Positions 52,862-64,000 are shown, numbered from the stretch's first letter. The stretch: DNA of 64,000 nucleotides from Diphasiastrum complanatum (GCA_029204225.1 CM055112.1:45472632-45536631), one strand, 5' to 3'. Translations and numbers: made by a program. The notes: generated by a model not told the origin, from the sequence alone.

Positions 52862-52874
52862 GGCTCTGATACCA
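52862..52874 (-). other. Primer-binding site (minus-strand copia)
   Basis: The complement reads TGGTATCAGAGCC, directly adjacent to the LTR and 172 bp before the gag ATG. Confidence 0.88.
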
Positions 52875-53383
52875 TGTCAAATTTCAGAGTTAGGGACTCA
52901 TTTTGATCCACAAATGATCAATAAGAAAGATTGGTAGCTTGGGATCTTGATCTATATCAAGACAACATCCAATTCTAGCTTCTGCTTGACAATTTCTAGT
53001 GATCCAAGAAAGAACAATAAAAAAAGATGATCCAAAGGCTTCACACATGTGAAGTACAACAGGTGTATGGCCTGTTATCAAAAGCAAATACAAAACATTT
53101 GTCCACAAAGAATTAGCTTAAGAGAGTGGAAACACAATGATAGCTCCCAAATCAATGTTTCTCAAGATTAACCTCACAATGGATCCATCATGGATCAAGT
53201 ACACAATCATCATAATCTCTCTCTAAGCTGCTTCCAACACATGTGAGACAACTCATTGTACTCATCCATATCCACTTTGGATAAGATCTATCTAATTTGC
53301 CACATCATTTATTGGTGGTTTGTGTTAACCTTCTAGATTCCTACAATCTAGGAGATAACTACTACAATTTAGGAGATTTGACA
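52875..53383 (-). repeat. 5' LTR of minus-strand copia element, 509 bp
   Basis: In plus orientation it starts TGTCAAAT (52875) and ends ATTTGACA (53383), perfect 8-bp inverted termini, and abuts the primer-binding site. The 3' LTR was not found at the other end near 52080. Confidence 0.82.
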
Positions 53384-53514
53384 TTTGACTCAAATAAAAT
53401 CTAAGTACAATGGATACAAGTGTTATTTCACATGTGTGGACAGGTCCTCACACGTGTGGATCCACATAGATGCCAAAAAAATTGCTAAAACCATGTGAAA
53501 ATTGTTAAAATCTA

Positions 53515-53726
53515 ATATAGAGTTTAGGGTTTGGAATTTAAGATTAAGATTCTAGAGTTTAGAGTTTAGGGTTTAGGGTTTGAAATTTAGGGTTTTAGAT
53601 TTAGGCTTTAAGATTTTGGGCTCATGGTTTAGAGTCTAGGATTTAGGGTTTAGGGTTTAGGGTCCAAAGTTTAGGGTTTGGGATTTAGATTTTTGGGTCT
53701 AGGGTTTAGGATTTAGAGTTTAGGTG
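53515..53726 (+). repeat. Degenerate telomere-like tract (TTTAGGG variants)
   Basis: About 210 bp composed almost wholly of TTTAGGG, GTTTAGGGT and single-base variants such as TTTAGAG, TTTGGAT and TTTAGAT. Plant telomeric repeat type with interspersed mutation, so an old interstitial tract or a telomere-like minisatellite. Confidence 0.8.
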
Positions 53727-54479
53727 TTTATAGATCCTTTCTTGGGAAGATCTATTTATTGGCTTCTATTTCTTGTCTTCTTGTTTACAGATGTTTCTGC
53801 CTGTTACCAGACTACGTTGGCATTTTCTAGATGTTTTCTTGTTATTACATTGCCCAAAACCAAACAGAATGGACTGATCAACGTTGTAGTATTTTGTCCT
53901 GCCTGTTAGAGGACACGCAGTCTTGGGTCTCTCCAGGTGTGTTTGTGGTCACCCTATTGATGCTGTGATGCATTCACGATCTTGTCATTCCGTCCTTTGT
54001 GTGTGGTTGTGGATAGTAGAGTGGATTAAGTTTTTTGATTTTCTGGAGTGGATTAGATTTCATTTCTTGTTTGACTGGGTTTGTGATGATTCTTGTATAT
54101 CCCCTTACAACCATGTTCTTGATGTTCTTGGAATGTCCAAAAATCAAAAGACTAGTTGGTTTCTTTATTCTGGGACCTCTAAAATTCTACTAGTTGTTCC
54201 GTTTTGTGGATTTATGCAAGTATAGTAGTGTTTAGAATCTGATTTCAGTTCATTTTGCAGCATTGAAGTAGGATTTCATGGCATTTTAACCACTCTACAT
54301 GCTGATTTTTTGGTTGACTGCATGACCTACATGTTTGGTAGATGAGCATGTGATTTTAATTCAAGAGTGACAAACCTGAAGATGAAGAGCAATGGTGAAG
54401 ATGACCGAAGACAACCGAAATGAAGGAATAACAGGCCGAGCTGACAACCAAGACCCTGCACCTAGACCCACACAAGAAA
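53727..54479. other. Between telomere-like tract and R2-like element, nothing recognised
   Basis: AT-rich. Frames of 61 and 100 codons at 53724-54225 show no motif. Confidence 0.5.
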
Positions 54480-56900
54480 GAAGCCGAGATCACTACAACG
54501 TCGAAGGAACCTCAGAGAGCATGCTGGAAAGAGTTTGCTTGTGAACGCACTCCAAGAGAATCTCTTGTAGATGATCTGTGAGGAGTTGCTCAAAAGGAAG
54601 AAGACAAGCTTGGGCAGAGAGGGGGAGCAGCAATGATGAGGAGGTGCTGAAAAGACAGAGACCCGTTATCCACGTGAGCAATGCAATCCGCCAAGAGAGG
54701 GCGAAAGCCAGAAATGAACTCAAAAGACAAAGCAGGGCGACAAGAGGCTCCCAAAAAAAGTTGTAGGTACAAAAGAAACCATAAAGAGAAGACTTACACC
54801 TCCATGAGAAATGGGTAACTGAGCCTGGCTCTGAGCTGAAAGGGTCTCCACACCATCCAAAGAAACCGGGACCAAAAGGCAGCCAAATACATCCAGAATA
54901 GAGCTGTCAAAGGAAGAGAAAAGGTACAAAATATCCCGAGTAGGGGGAAAAGTCCATAGCAAGTAAGAAGGACACTAAATAAAACAAGACATCAAGATGC
55001 CAAACACGACCTGAGTGTTGCCCAACCGGGGAAGTAGATCTAAATGAGCAACATCCTCCTAGAGAGCCTCACCAAGAAAAGCAAAGCTAAAGGAAGCAGA
55101 CCCAAAAGGAATACCCAGAATATGAATGCCATCCGAAGGAGCAAGAAAATTTTGAGGAGGAACAAAGTCTTGGGGAAGACATGCTGGAGACCATACTAAA
55201 CACTTGCGAGGTTGAATAAACAAACCAAGAGAAGCTAACTGCTCAGAGAAATGATGAAATGCGAGGAACACTGTAGGAGCAGGACCAACAATATGAGTGC
55301 CATTAGCAAGAAAAGAAGACCACCAAAAAGATCACATTGACGAGTACCTGTTGTAGAGTAGATAGTAGAAAGATCCCTAGAACGCACATGGTGACTGTAA
55401 AAGAAGGGAGTCTCAATAGCATAGAACAACCACACAAATGGGATGAGTTGAGCCAACTCACCACCAGCCAGGCGCAGCTCCCAAAAGATTGCAGCTCTAG
55501 AAACAGAGTTAAAAGCATTGGAAACATCTACTTGGAGAACAACCCAGTCAGGATGGAGATCAAGTGTGGCACGCAAACTTCACAACCGCCAGGAGTAGAG
55601 ACGCCAAACTAACAAGGGGAGAGAAAAGAGACAAAAATCTGATGAAACTGAAAATAGATAGAGGGACTAACAAGACGAATGAGGACTTCGCCAATAGTGA
55701 TGGGACAGATGCCATCCGAGAATTTAGTCATGGCAATAAAATGAGACGTAGACAAAACACGTGCAACAAAAGAAGGAATGTGACCAGAGACGATAAAAGA
55801 GTAGACCTGAAAGAATTGAACAAAGTCACTAGTAGAGTCCTCATGTAGAAAGCAGTCATGAAGGTGTTTATAGACCAAACCAGAGGGACCATCGATAGCA
55901 AGACAAGGACTACGATGGAAGGCATGAGAGAAAGAATCACAATCAAGCACCAAGTCAACATCAAGCACAAAGTCCTCCATAAACAAGAGAAGAACACTTT
56001 CAGAAGCATGATGAAAAGCTTGGAGAGCAGCAACAGTATCATCAGAAGAACGAGCAGGTGCGAGAGGAGCTAAAGCTCTAGCTGCACGAGAATACTCGCC
56101 AACTTGCCCAATATGTAAGGTGTGACGAAGGCGGTGGTGGAGAGGTGGAAAGCCTTGAGGTTGAGAGTCCTATGAGTTGCGAGCAACAAGTGTCTGACAA
56201 CAGGCAAAGAGTTCATCATGAAGCGTTTCCTAGTCTCCCGATAGAAAGTGAAGAAAGGAAGCACGAGTTTTCTATGACTAGCATCTCCACCCCTCAGAGG
56301 GAGGACTAGACACCAAAGGGAAAAAAAAAAAAAACAGATTCCAAGCCGCAATGTCAAGAGGAAGATGCATAGCAAGTTGAGTTTCATAACTGAGAGCGAG
56401 AGGAATATGAAAGTAGAGTCTTGGACGAGGGAAGCCCAAGTGAAAAGTGCCAAGGACGTCAAGGAATCCAAGACCAAGCTGAAGCAGAGAGCGAATGGAG
56501 TGCTGAGAGAGGAGGGCGATCTAAAGATGACTAAACCAGCATAGAACAAGAACATTGGTGATGAGCAAGACCTCCTCTAGGATAGAAGAAACGACCAGAA
56601 GCAAGTCAAGGAACCTGTTTAGGGGGTTGAGAAGGTAATGCAACAAGAGTTGAAGGAGGTTCAGAACCAAGCGAGGGGACAACTGTGCCATGGGAAGAGT
56701 TGGCTGAAAGAGGAACAGAGGGTGTTGAGGCAAGTGTGGAACCATTAGCAAAAAACACAGCCTGACGCGAATGAGGAGGGGAGTCTATGTTGGGAAGATG
56801 TAATAAGATGAAAGAGAAAATAATGCGACAAGTCGAAGTAGGTAAACGATTTATCGAGCACGGTGGAAGAAACCTTCTTTCCTGTGCATGGCTATGCCTA
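54480..56900 (-). pseudogene. R2-like non-LTR reverse transcriptase, decayed
   Basis: On the minus strand: a Pro/Ser-rich N-terminal part (about 56850-56600), a HLLLATHRTLNLKAF region (about 56185), GPSGLVYKHLHDCF (about 55890), IVSGHIPSFVARVLS (about 55800), ICPITIGEVLIRLV (about 55700), the RT block VVLQVDVSNAFNSVSRAAIF (about 55536-55480) and TGTRQCDLFGGLLF (about 55355, usually RQGDPLGPLLF). Then EQLASLGLFIQPRKCLVWSP (about 55245) and GIHILGIPFGS (about 55125), and a C-terminal region to about 54480. The A/F.DD motif is lost by frameshift. It resembles the R2-like family with no EN domain ahead of RT. Confidence 0.75.
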
Positions 56901-57759
56901 TCAATATTGAACAAAAAGTAGTGATAGAAATCATATTCAATCTTTAGCAACTAACTTTGAAATCTCTAGCAACTAAGTGAAATCACTAGCAACAAGCATT
57001 GAATTATCAGACAAATAATAAGAGATTATTAGTTACAAAAGAATTACAGAGAAACATTCATACTGACATGTGATACTGAGTGCAATAAAAGATAGATTGA
57101 TTCAGTAAAAGAAACAAATCAGAATGAAAATGAGCACAAAGGAATTGCGGATCAAAGTCGCGTGATCTGAGCTATCTTTGAGTAATTGTAACTTTGTCTA
57201 AATTAAGCACTTCTGCTAATAAGTAGTAAGCATAATAGCAAGCTCTAAAGCAACTCTAAAGAACTGAACTAGAATGCTCAAGAGTGTTCAAGCTTGAAAG
57301 CTTGAGAGAGATGCTAACTATGCTTCAATACTTGATCATCCAAAAACGATTAGAGATGATGATAACATAGAAAGATGAACAATTATTATACTAAGAAAAC
57401 ATGACAACGTCCAAGCGTAGGACAACTAATTAGGTCATAGATCATAATGGCCAGTGGGCCTTAGTGAGCTAGCATCGATCTAGTTGGTAGTTTTTGGAAA
57501 TTTACTTGCTATAAGATTAGGGCAAGTCTTAGCTTCAATACAAGTGGAACAATTAACTATCATTCACCTGATAAGATTCATCGGACCATGCCTGATATAG
57601 ATTGTCGGATGATGTTCGATATGTCAGAGCCACCTGTGAGCGATTTTCGAGTAGTTTTGCAAACTATGTAGAAACATGAAAAATTTTGCAAATCTGGATA
57701 AATGAAGTTGGATGAAGATTAAAAGTTGATTAGTTGATTAGTAGGAGAATAATCCAACA
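56901..57759 (-). repeat. Probable copia 3' LTR (left end not determined)
   Basis: On the minus strand, TTAAGGAAGAG at about 57770 is followed by TGTTGGATTATTC starting at 57759, a typical polypurine tract and LTR start just downstream of a copia RNase H. The other end could not be fixed, and no second copy lies in the window. Confidence 0.5.
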
Positions 57760-57865
57760 CTCTTCCTTAATCTAAATCCATGAATGCCTTCACCTTCAAA
57801 CTCAGTTCTGCATAGAACTTTCTGTGTGTATCCAAGCTTAATGCTTTGGTAAAAAATACCTGTTG

Positions 57866-58229
57866 TCATATCTTGCATTCGACAATGTTGCAAGTTAACC
57901 TCTTTGTTGAGAAATTTGCTTTTGATGTAGTGATACTTGATTTCAATGTGATTCCTCCTGGCATGAAACCTAGATTGGCCGATAAGACAATGGCATTTTG
58001 ATTATCACAAAATAAAATTGTCGAGACATATTGATTCAGATCGATATCTAAGAGTAAGTTCCTCAAACAAATTGTTTCCTTTGTAGCTTGAAAGGCTACG
58101 ATATACTCTAATTCAGTGGAAGATAGAGCTACCGATGATTGCTTGCAACTGTTCCATGAAATAGGACCATTGTTGAGGAAGAATGTAAATCCAGAAGTGG
58201 ATTTACGAGTGTCTACATCTCTTGCCCAA
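57866..58229 (-). pseudogene. Ty1/copia RNase H fragment
   Basis: The translation DVDTRKSTSGFTFFLNNGPI, then SWNSCKQSSVALSSTELEYI, LRNLLLDI and FCDNQNAI is the signature of copia RNase H. The upstream part is cut at about 58229, where the CACTA-like element starts, so the transposon probably inserted into it. Confidence 0.92.
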
Positions 58230-58299
58230 CACAACAACACCCGCCGTGATTTGCGACATGTTTTGCGACATGAATCGCAGGTTTAATTTTTTTTTTAAT

Positions 58300-58720
58300 T
58301 CGTTGCGGACGTCAGAAAAACACGTCACTATAAGGTCGTTGGAATCCGACGACTTTAAAAATACATCGCAGTTCGACAGGCACGACGTGCCGGACACCAC
58401 AGAACCAAATTTTGGTGACGTGAACATGTGCTGACCTGGACGTCGCAATGCGACGTCCTATGTGGACGTCAGATTGCGACATCCAAAGACGTCGCAAACT
58501 CTCTGACGTGGCTGTCGCAATGCGACGTGTCGATGTCTGTAAACACAGAATGATCCCAAAATTGCACCGACGGATGTCCGACGCCCATCCAACGTCCATC
58601 CGACGTATCTTGGACGTCGGAATCCGACGTCCCATAAAGTTGTCGGAATCCGACGTCTGATAACAAAATGATCAAAAAATATGTTCGACGTGTTAGGACG
58701 TCGGATTTCGACGTCCCAAA
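58300..58720 (+). repeat. Subterminal array of GACGTC palindromes
   Basis: At least ten GACGTC, CCGACGTC or TGCGACGTC motifs in 420 bp, many paired head to head: GACGTCGCAATGCGACGTC at 58439, GACGTCGGAATCCGACGTC at 58613 and GACGTCGGATTTCGACGTC at 58699. Subterminal repeat arrays are known transposase-binding regions in CACTA elements. Confidence 0.85.
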
Positions 58721-59286
58721 TTAGGTAAAAAAAAATAAAAAATGCGTAAAAAACAACGCACGCATTTTTCTTGGGCTGTTCTTGGAGAAATGATGTTCGT
58801 GAATTGTTTTTAAAACAATATTTTTGAGTTGCATTCAACATCTGGATCAACAACAAACTATGCATGAGGTACTTTTCATTCTTAAACTACTTTTCATTTT
58901 ATATTTTATTGCATTACTTCATGTTCATTATGAACGACAATACTTCATGCATTACTTCATGGCAATATTTTATTGCATTACTTCATGTTCAATATGCTTT
59001 GTGCACATCATAAATTTCATTTAGATTTTTAGATATAATATTGATTGTTGTTTTGAAATCCGACATTTCTTAGTTGATTATTACGTCAATCCACATCTCT
59101 AAATTTGACATTGCAATTTTTGAAAAAAAAAACATTGCACATATAAAAGCAATGGCAAAATAGCACGATCATTTGCAATAATAATATTTTTCATAATATG
59201 AATTAATGTATTACAAAATTTGTGCTTTAATGTCGTATGAGTCTTTCTAGATCAAACATCAACTAAAACTTATAAACCTAATCTAC
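58721..59286. other. Transposon interior between subterminal array and second gene
   Basis: AT-rich, with repeated TTACTTCATG units near 58915-58990. No coding segment recognised. Confidence 0.5.
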
Positions 59287-59860
59287 TCGTTGTCGTCGTG
59301 ACGTCCAGTCTGCATGAACACAAGCAAACAAACTACATTAATATTTAATGCTTGATCGTATTATATCAAATAAAATTGACGTCAAAATACAAACCACATT
59401 AGTATAAATACAAAAACTAGTACTTACATTTGCAGGATGACCCTCGCTCTTTAGTTTGTCGACTAATGTGTCATATGATTTCCTGAAGGCAAATTCGTAC
59501 TCCTCATTTGTAGATGACTCTTCGGTGGGAGAGGGAGCCACGACCTCTTGTGAGGGACCACCCTCATTTTGGCTAAGCATATTTTGCAGTTGTGTTCTTT
59601 GCTCGAGAGTTAATGATTCATATAAATTTTTTACAAAGTCTCTCGAGCTTTCACCACTGCCTAACCCCGATATGATTACTACATTCATAAACATACAATA
59701 CATTACAATAAACCCTAATATATTGAAATGAAGTAGAAAAAAAAATCGATTACAGAACTTTAATGCATATTGGAGTGGAACTTTCATACCTGTGTAAACA
59801 AAAGGAGAGAGATATGCGTGTAGAGCTCGAACCTGCACCAAGATTGGCATAAGAATCATG
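59287..59860 (-). pseudogene. Second CACTA-encoded protein, C-terminal part
   Basis: On the minus strand, exon-like segments encode VRALHAYLSPFVYT (59832-59788), then SGLGSGESSRDFVKNLYESL followed by TLEQRTQLQNMLSQ and an acidic Ser/Glu-rich stretch, and a last exon TGRHDDNE with stop (59313-59287). Splice-like AG/GT borders separate them. The YESLT.EQR.Q pattern is typical of the C-terminus of plant transposase (Ptta/En/Spm, Transposase_24-like) proteins. It diverges from TNP2. The N-terminal part is not visible. Confidence 0.6.
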
Positions 59861-59960
59861 TAAGCGACAATGCATAAGAATAGGTATATCTAAAAATTAA
59901 AACATTAGAATCATACAATAATTTTATGTTATTTGTGTTTTGTACTTGTGCATATATGCA

Positions 59961-62900
59961 GTTTATCACAGCGAGATGAATTATATTCAGATCAGTCTAG
60001 CGATGAAGACAGTACTCAAGTTAACAGGGTAAGTAATAAACATGCATGTGTTCTTGTTCATAAAAACTTTGTTATTATAAGTTAAAATATTGTGCTAAAG
60101 TGACATGTACTTAATTTTTGTTTCTCGTAGAAAAATTGTTTTCAAAATAAAATATGGTGCACATGCCTCAAGTGTGATGGACAAAAGATGCGTGAAAGAC
60201 GCATTGTTGAAAATCATTTGTGGAAGTTTGGACGAAAAGAAGAAGGTCAACCATCGAATTTGGAAGACGTTGAGGTTTGTTAATTTTATATGATTGTTTT
60301 TTATTATAATCCTCATGAATCTATATATGTCACTTATGAAATTTGTTTCATGTGTGTAGCCAATACATCGAATGCCATTCCACGGAGTTGATCCATTCGT
60401 GTTTAGTTACAATCAACGTCAAGTTTTGATAGACATGAGAAAACAAAGAATGAAACAAATTGAAGAGGCAAACACAATTGGAAAAGAGAATAATCAACTT
60501 GATTCTAATGATTATGATGATGAGGTGCAACATGATGAAGCAATGCATAACATGTTTGAATCTTACTTTGAAACAAATGAGAATGATGATATGCATGCAT
60601 CTTCTAATGAAAACGGAGATCATGAACAATTTGAGATGGATGAAGACGAGATTCTATTGCGCAAGGAGACAGACACTCCTCTATATCCTGGAGCATCCAT
60701 TTCGAGACTAGCTACGTCAATTCTTATTCTAAACCTTCAAGCAACATACAAATGGAGTGATCGTAGCGTGACATCTTTATTCGGGTACTTAACGCATAAC
60801 ACAACTATTATACTTTATAGCATATTTGCATTAAGTTAATTTTTTTTTTTCTAACAACTCACATTGCTCTTTTTTTAGGTTATTGCATCGAATACTTTTG
60901 AAAGAAAATGTGATACCTAAAACACAAAAAGAAGCACGAAAGATGATGACCGTGCTTGGAATGGATTACGACACAATACATGCATGTCCAGAAGACCATG
61001 TTCTATATAGAGGTGAGCATTCAGAAAAGCTTCAATGTCCAGTGTGTAACGCTTCACGTTTTCGAGATGACATACAAGGGGATAAAGTGCCATGAAAAGT
61101 GTTACGACATTTTCCAATTATCCCACGATTGCAACGTTTATTTCGATGTAAATCTTTGGCACAATTAATGGATTGGCATGTCAAAAATCGATTTACGGAT
61201 GATGTGATGCGAGTACCAAGTGATTCACCTGCATGGAAACATATTGAAGACCAATGGCCCGAGTTTAAAAACAAACCTCATAATTTGAGATTTGTCCTTG
61301 CTATGGATGGCGTAAATCCTTTTAGCGTTCAAGCGTCAACTTGGTCCACATGGCCAGTTGTGCTCGTTAATTACAACATACCTCCATGGTTGAGTATTAA
61401 AACGGGACACTTGTTATTGGCTTTATCGATTCCAGGGAAGTACAAGGCCAAGAACATGGATGTGTATCTTGCACCTTTGATCGATGAATTGTGCATTCTT
61501 TGGAATGGTATTCACGCTTACGACATCTCGAGACCTTTACAACAACGAAACTTCGTTGTTCATGGAATTTTAATATGGACGATGCATGACTACCCCTGTT
61601 TAAGCGAATGTTCAGGTATCTATATAATGAATCTTATCCATTTTAGAGTTTAACGTTCGAGTATATTTAACTAAGCTTATATTTAATTTGGTTTATGAAC
61701 TATGCAGGTTCAACCACATCGGGTTACAATGCATGTTATATTTGTGAACCACTTTTGGAGGGTCAACATAGTACAAATATGTTAAAAAAAGTGGTGTGCG
61801 AAAATTATCGCAAATACTTGCCGCTTAAATCATCCTTTTCGAAGGTTGAATAGACGATTTTTTGGAGGGCGAGGAGATAATCCTCTAACTACACCACCAC
61901 CCCCACGCATGGGAGTAGCGAAATGGCATGGTGAATGGCTTAAACATCATGACGTTAATTTTTGATGGTATGAAACGGTTGTCTATTTTTCATAAATTAC
62001 CCTATTGGAGGAATTTATTGATAAACCATCTATTGGATCCTATGCACATATTCAAAAACATTGGTGAATCCTTATGGAATCACATCATTGGCATAAAAGA
62101 CAACTCTGCAGTTCGTAAAGATCTACAAGCGGCCGATGTGAAAAGACCCTATTGGATTCAATACACCAAAGGTGGAGATGAGATTCTACCTAGCGTGCCG
62201 TGGATTCTTACAAAAGAGCAACTCTCATATGTTAAACATGTCATAAAACAAATGAGAACTCCAATAGGCCTATGCACATTCTTTATGCAAGTCATTTACC
62301 AAAGATGGTAAATTAAGTGGACTGAAATCACATGATTGGCATAAGATGTTGCAATTCATACTTCCACTTTCTATTCGAGGTCTCTTCAACGATGACGTAC
62401 GAAATACGCTTTACAATTTGTCATCAATGATTAGGTTTGTATATTTTTTTAAGCACTTGTATAAATATGTGATATTCTAATTTTTTTTATGTATTAAACA
62501 ACCTAATGTACTATCAATCTTGCAGGTGGATTTTCTCAAAAGAAATAAAAAATAGTGAATTGGATTCCATGAAAATCCAAATGATTGAAATGGTATGTTT
62601 GTTGGAAAGAGATTTTCCAACTTCCTTTTTGGATATACAAGTTCATCTTCTAGTGCATTTGGTCGAAGAAGTATCAATTGCAGGACCTGAAGGGCTTTAT
62701 GAAAGTTTTGAAGGGCTTTGTGAAACAAAAGGCAAGGCCAAAAGGTAGCATTGTAGAAAGTTGGCTTGTATAGGAATCTTTGTTTTATATCACCAAAATA
62801 ATCTCACAATTGCCAAAAATGTGGTGTGAATAAGAAGATGAACGTGTTAAGGGTGAAGTACCACAAGGAAATGGTGTGCAAAAAAGACTTTCACCTCAAT

Positions 62901-64000
62901 TAAATGAGAAAATTGACACATTCATATTATATAATTGTGGACAAATGGAAAAGTGGATTTCAAGGTATGAAGAAGCCAAAAAGGAAAGAAACATAACATT
63001 GAAATGAAGAAGAAATATCAATCGAAGAAGAAGAAGGGCGTTGGAGAACGACAAACCTTTGGAGCCTTTACCTTCAAAATGCTCTCGTGAATGGGTTTTT
63101 GATACGATGCTAAAAGCATTAAAAAACAGAGAAGAAGTGACCGAATTAGAATGGGAATCTGTTCGCGAATGTGGATGGAAGGTTAGTGTAATATTGTTTA
63201 TGTAAAGTTTTGTTTTTGTACTACTCAATATATGAATAGTATTTTTAATTACACACATTTGTTTTTCTTTTTGTGTGTTTTAGTATACATCATACATTGC
63301 CATGTGGGCATATGGACACCATTACCGTTTTGAGAGAGTTGACAACAAGCGACGTACATATGATTGTGGTATAATGGCCAACTTTCAACAAGAGTGTCCT
63401 TCTAGTGTGAGGGACCCTAATGTCATCTCGGACGACCTAGACTATGTCGGCACATTGCAACATATTTATGAAATCGATTATGAGACTAACAACAAATACT
63501 TTGTTTTTGACGTAAAATGGTTTAAGGTCATCTATCGTTGAAGCAATGCCACGATTAGAAATGATAACTCAAAGTTTTTTCAAATGGACTCAACAAAATG
63601 TATATCGATGGACTCTCATGACACTTTAGTATTACCATGACATTGCAAACAAGTGAGACTCTAGAATTCCAATGTCATTAATATTCACAATCCAATTATT
63701 TATGTATCAATCTTATAAGACTAACTTAATTTTTTTTAATTCTTTGACAGATTATATTCCATACAGATCAAATAGACCCAAGATGGTGGTATGTGATCCA
63801 ACTTAATGCAAGAAAATGACGTGTGTTTGAAGGAAAAGATATTGCTGAATTGGATACACATGACGAACCACCACCCAATTTTGATGACGTTTTGGAAGAA
63901 CCTGAACCACTCATCCAAACTCCAAATGATGTCAAAATGATGGGAGAAGGTACAAATTGAAATGATGAGATTCCTACAATCTTAGAAGATCAAATTTCGG
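59961..64000 (+). pseudogene. TNP2-type CACTA transposase, multi-exon, inactivated
   Basis: Exon-like blocks with AG/GT borders: LSQRDELYSDQSSDEDSTQV (59961-60029); a short Transpos_assoc-like zinc region CTCLKCDGQKMRERRIVENH and on (60131-60276); an acidic exon (60359-60785); TNP2 core LLHRILLKENVIPKTQKEAR, HACPEDHVLYRGE and KLQCPVCNASRF (60879 on), with a TGA at 61093-61095 in VP-stop-KVLRHFP. Continuing VLRHFPIIPRLQRLF to NFVVHGILIWTMHDYPCLS (to 61616), a frameshifted segment with MHIFKNIGESLWNHIIGI, DUF4218-like MLQFILPLSIRGLF and LDIQVHLLVHLVEEVSIAGP, and DUF4216-like DPNVISDDLDYVGTL followed by DPRWWYVIQLNAR. It runs off the window. Confidence 0.88.

Larger units (their letters stand above)
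58230..64000 (+). mobile_element. CACTA-like (En/Spm) transposon, left part, cut by the window end
   Basis: It begins where copia RNase H homology stops (about 58230). It holds a palindromic subterminal repeat zone (58300-58720), a minus-strand second gene (59287-59860) and a plus-strand TNP2-type transposase with Transpos_assoc-like, TNP2, DUF4218-like and DUF4216-like regions up to the edge. The superfamily is set by these domains. A canonical CACTA terminus is not evident at 58230. The element is inactive: a nonsense codon and frameshifts occur in the transposase. Confidence 0.82.

Noticed and set aside
58326-58335. CACTATAAGG as the left tip of the CACTA-like element
   Set aside because: GACGTC/TGCGACAT-type repeats continue to its left up to the point where copia homology ends, so the tip is more likely near 58230.

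Overview
The window is nuclear DNA of a vascular plant. The evidence is a complete nuclear gene for a chloroplast iron-sulphur scaffold (HCF101) with GT-AG introns, plant-type Ty1/copia, Ty3/gypsy, LINE, hAT-like and CACTA relics, and a degenerate TTTAGGG tract. Introns of up to 11 kb filled with old, broken transposons suggest a repeat-rich genome such as a gymnosperm, fern, lycophyte or early-diverging angiosperm. The sequence alone does not let me choose among these.

The only conventional gene I can support is HCF101 on the minus strand, from the ATG at 49438 to the stop ending at 4760. I assembled 14 coding exons by eye. Their phases all agree and they give 1710 nt (569 codons plus stop). 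Coding sequence is under 4% of the 44.7 kb span. Introns 1, 3, 6, 8, 11, 12 and 13 are the large ones and hold most of the mobile DNA.

Layout: 1-3100, 3' flank with a copia reverse-transcriptase remnant, an LTR with primer-binding site, and a gypsy-like remnant. 4760-4963, last exon. Intron 13 (4964-15846) carries a gag-protease-only gypsy element with both LTRs (6754-10025), a small Ala-rich open frame (11578-11865), and a decayed copia element (about 11.9-15.4 kb). Intron 12 (15970-20116) carries an internally deleted copia element abutting an opposite-strand copia fragment. Intron 11 has a LINE fragment. Intron 8 has gypsy integrase and copia gag remnants and a 466-bp hAT-like element. Intron 3 has a 1.1-kb hAT-like element. 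Intron 1 has an 834-bp LTR, copia RT, two LINE 5' halves and a second, 198-bp hAT-like copy.

Beyond the gene's 5' end lie an internally deleted minus-strand copia element (52.1-53.4 kb), a degenerate telomere-like tract (53.5-53.7 kb), an R2-like non-LTR reverse transcriptase (54.5-56.9 kb, minus), a copia RNase H relic (57.9-58.2 kb), and the left 5.8 kb of a CACTA-like transposon with a decayed TNP2 transposase running off the right edge.

The most interesting signals are: a small family of palindrome-rich hAT-like elements with clean 8-bp target duplications inside HCF101 introns; the palindromic GACGTC array at the CACTA-like terminus next to two divergent transposon genes; the protease-ending non-autonomous gypsy element; LINE copies that lack their 3' halves; and a 9-to-2 excess of antisense transposons in HCF101 introns. 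I saw no CRISPR array, bacterial system, rRNA or tRNA gene.
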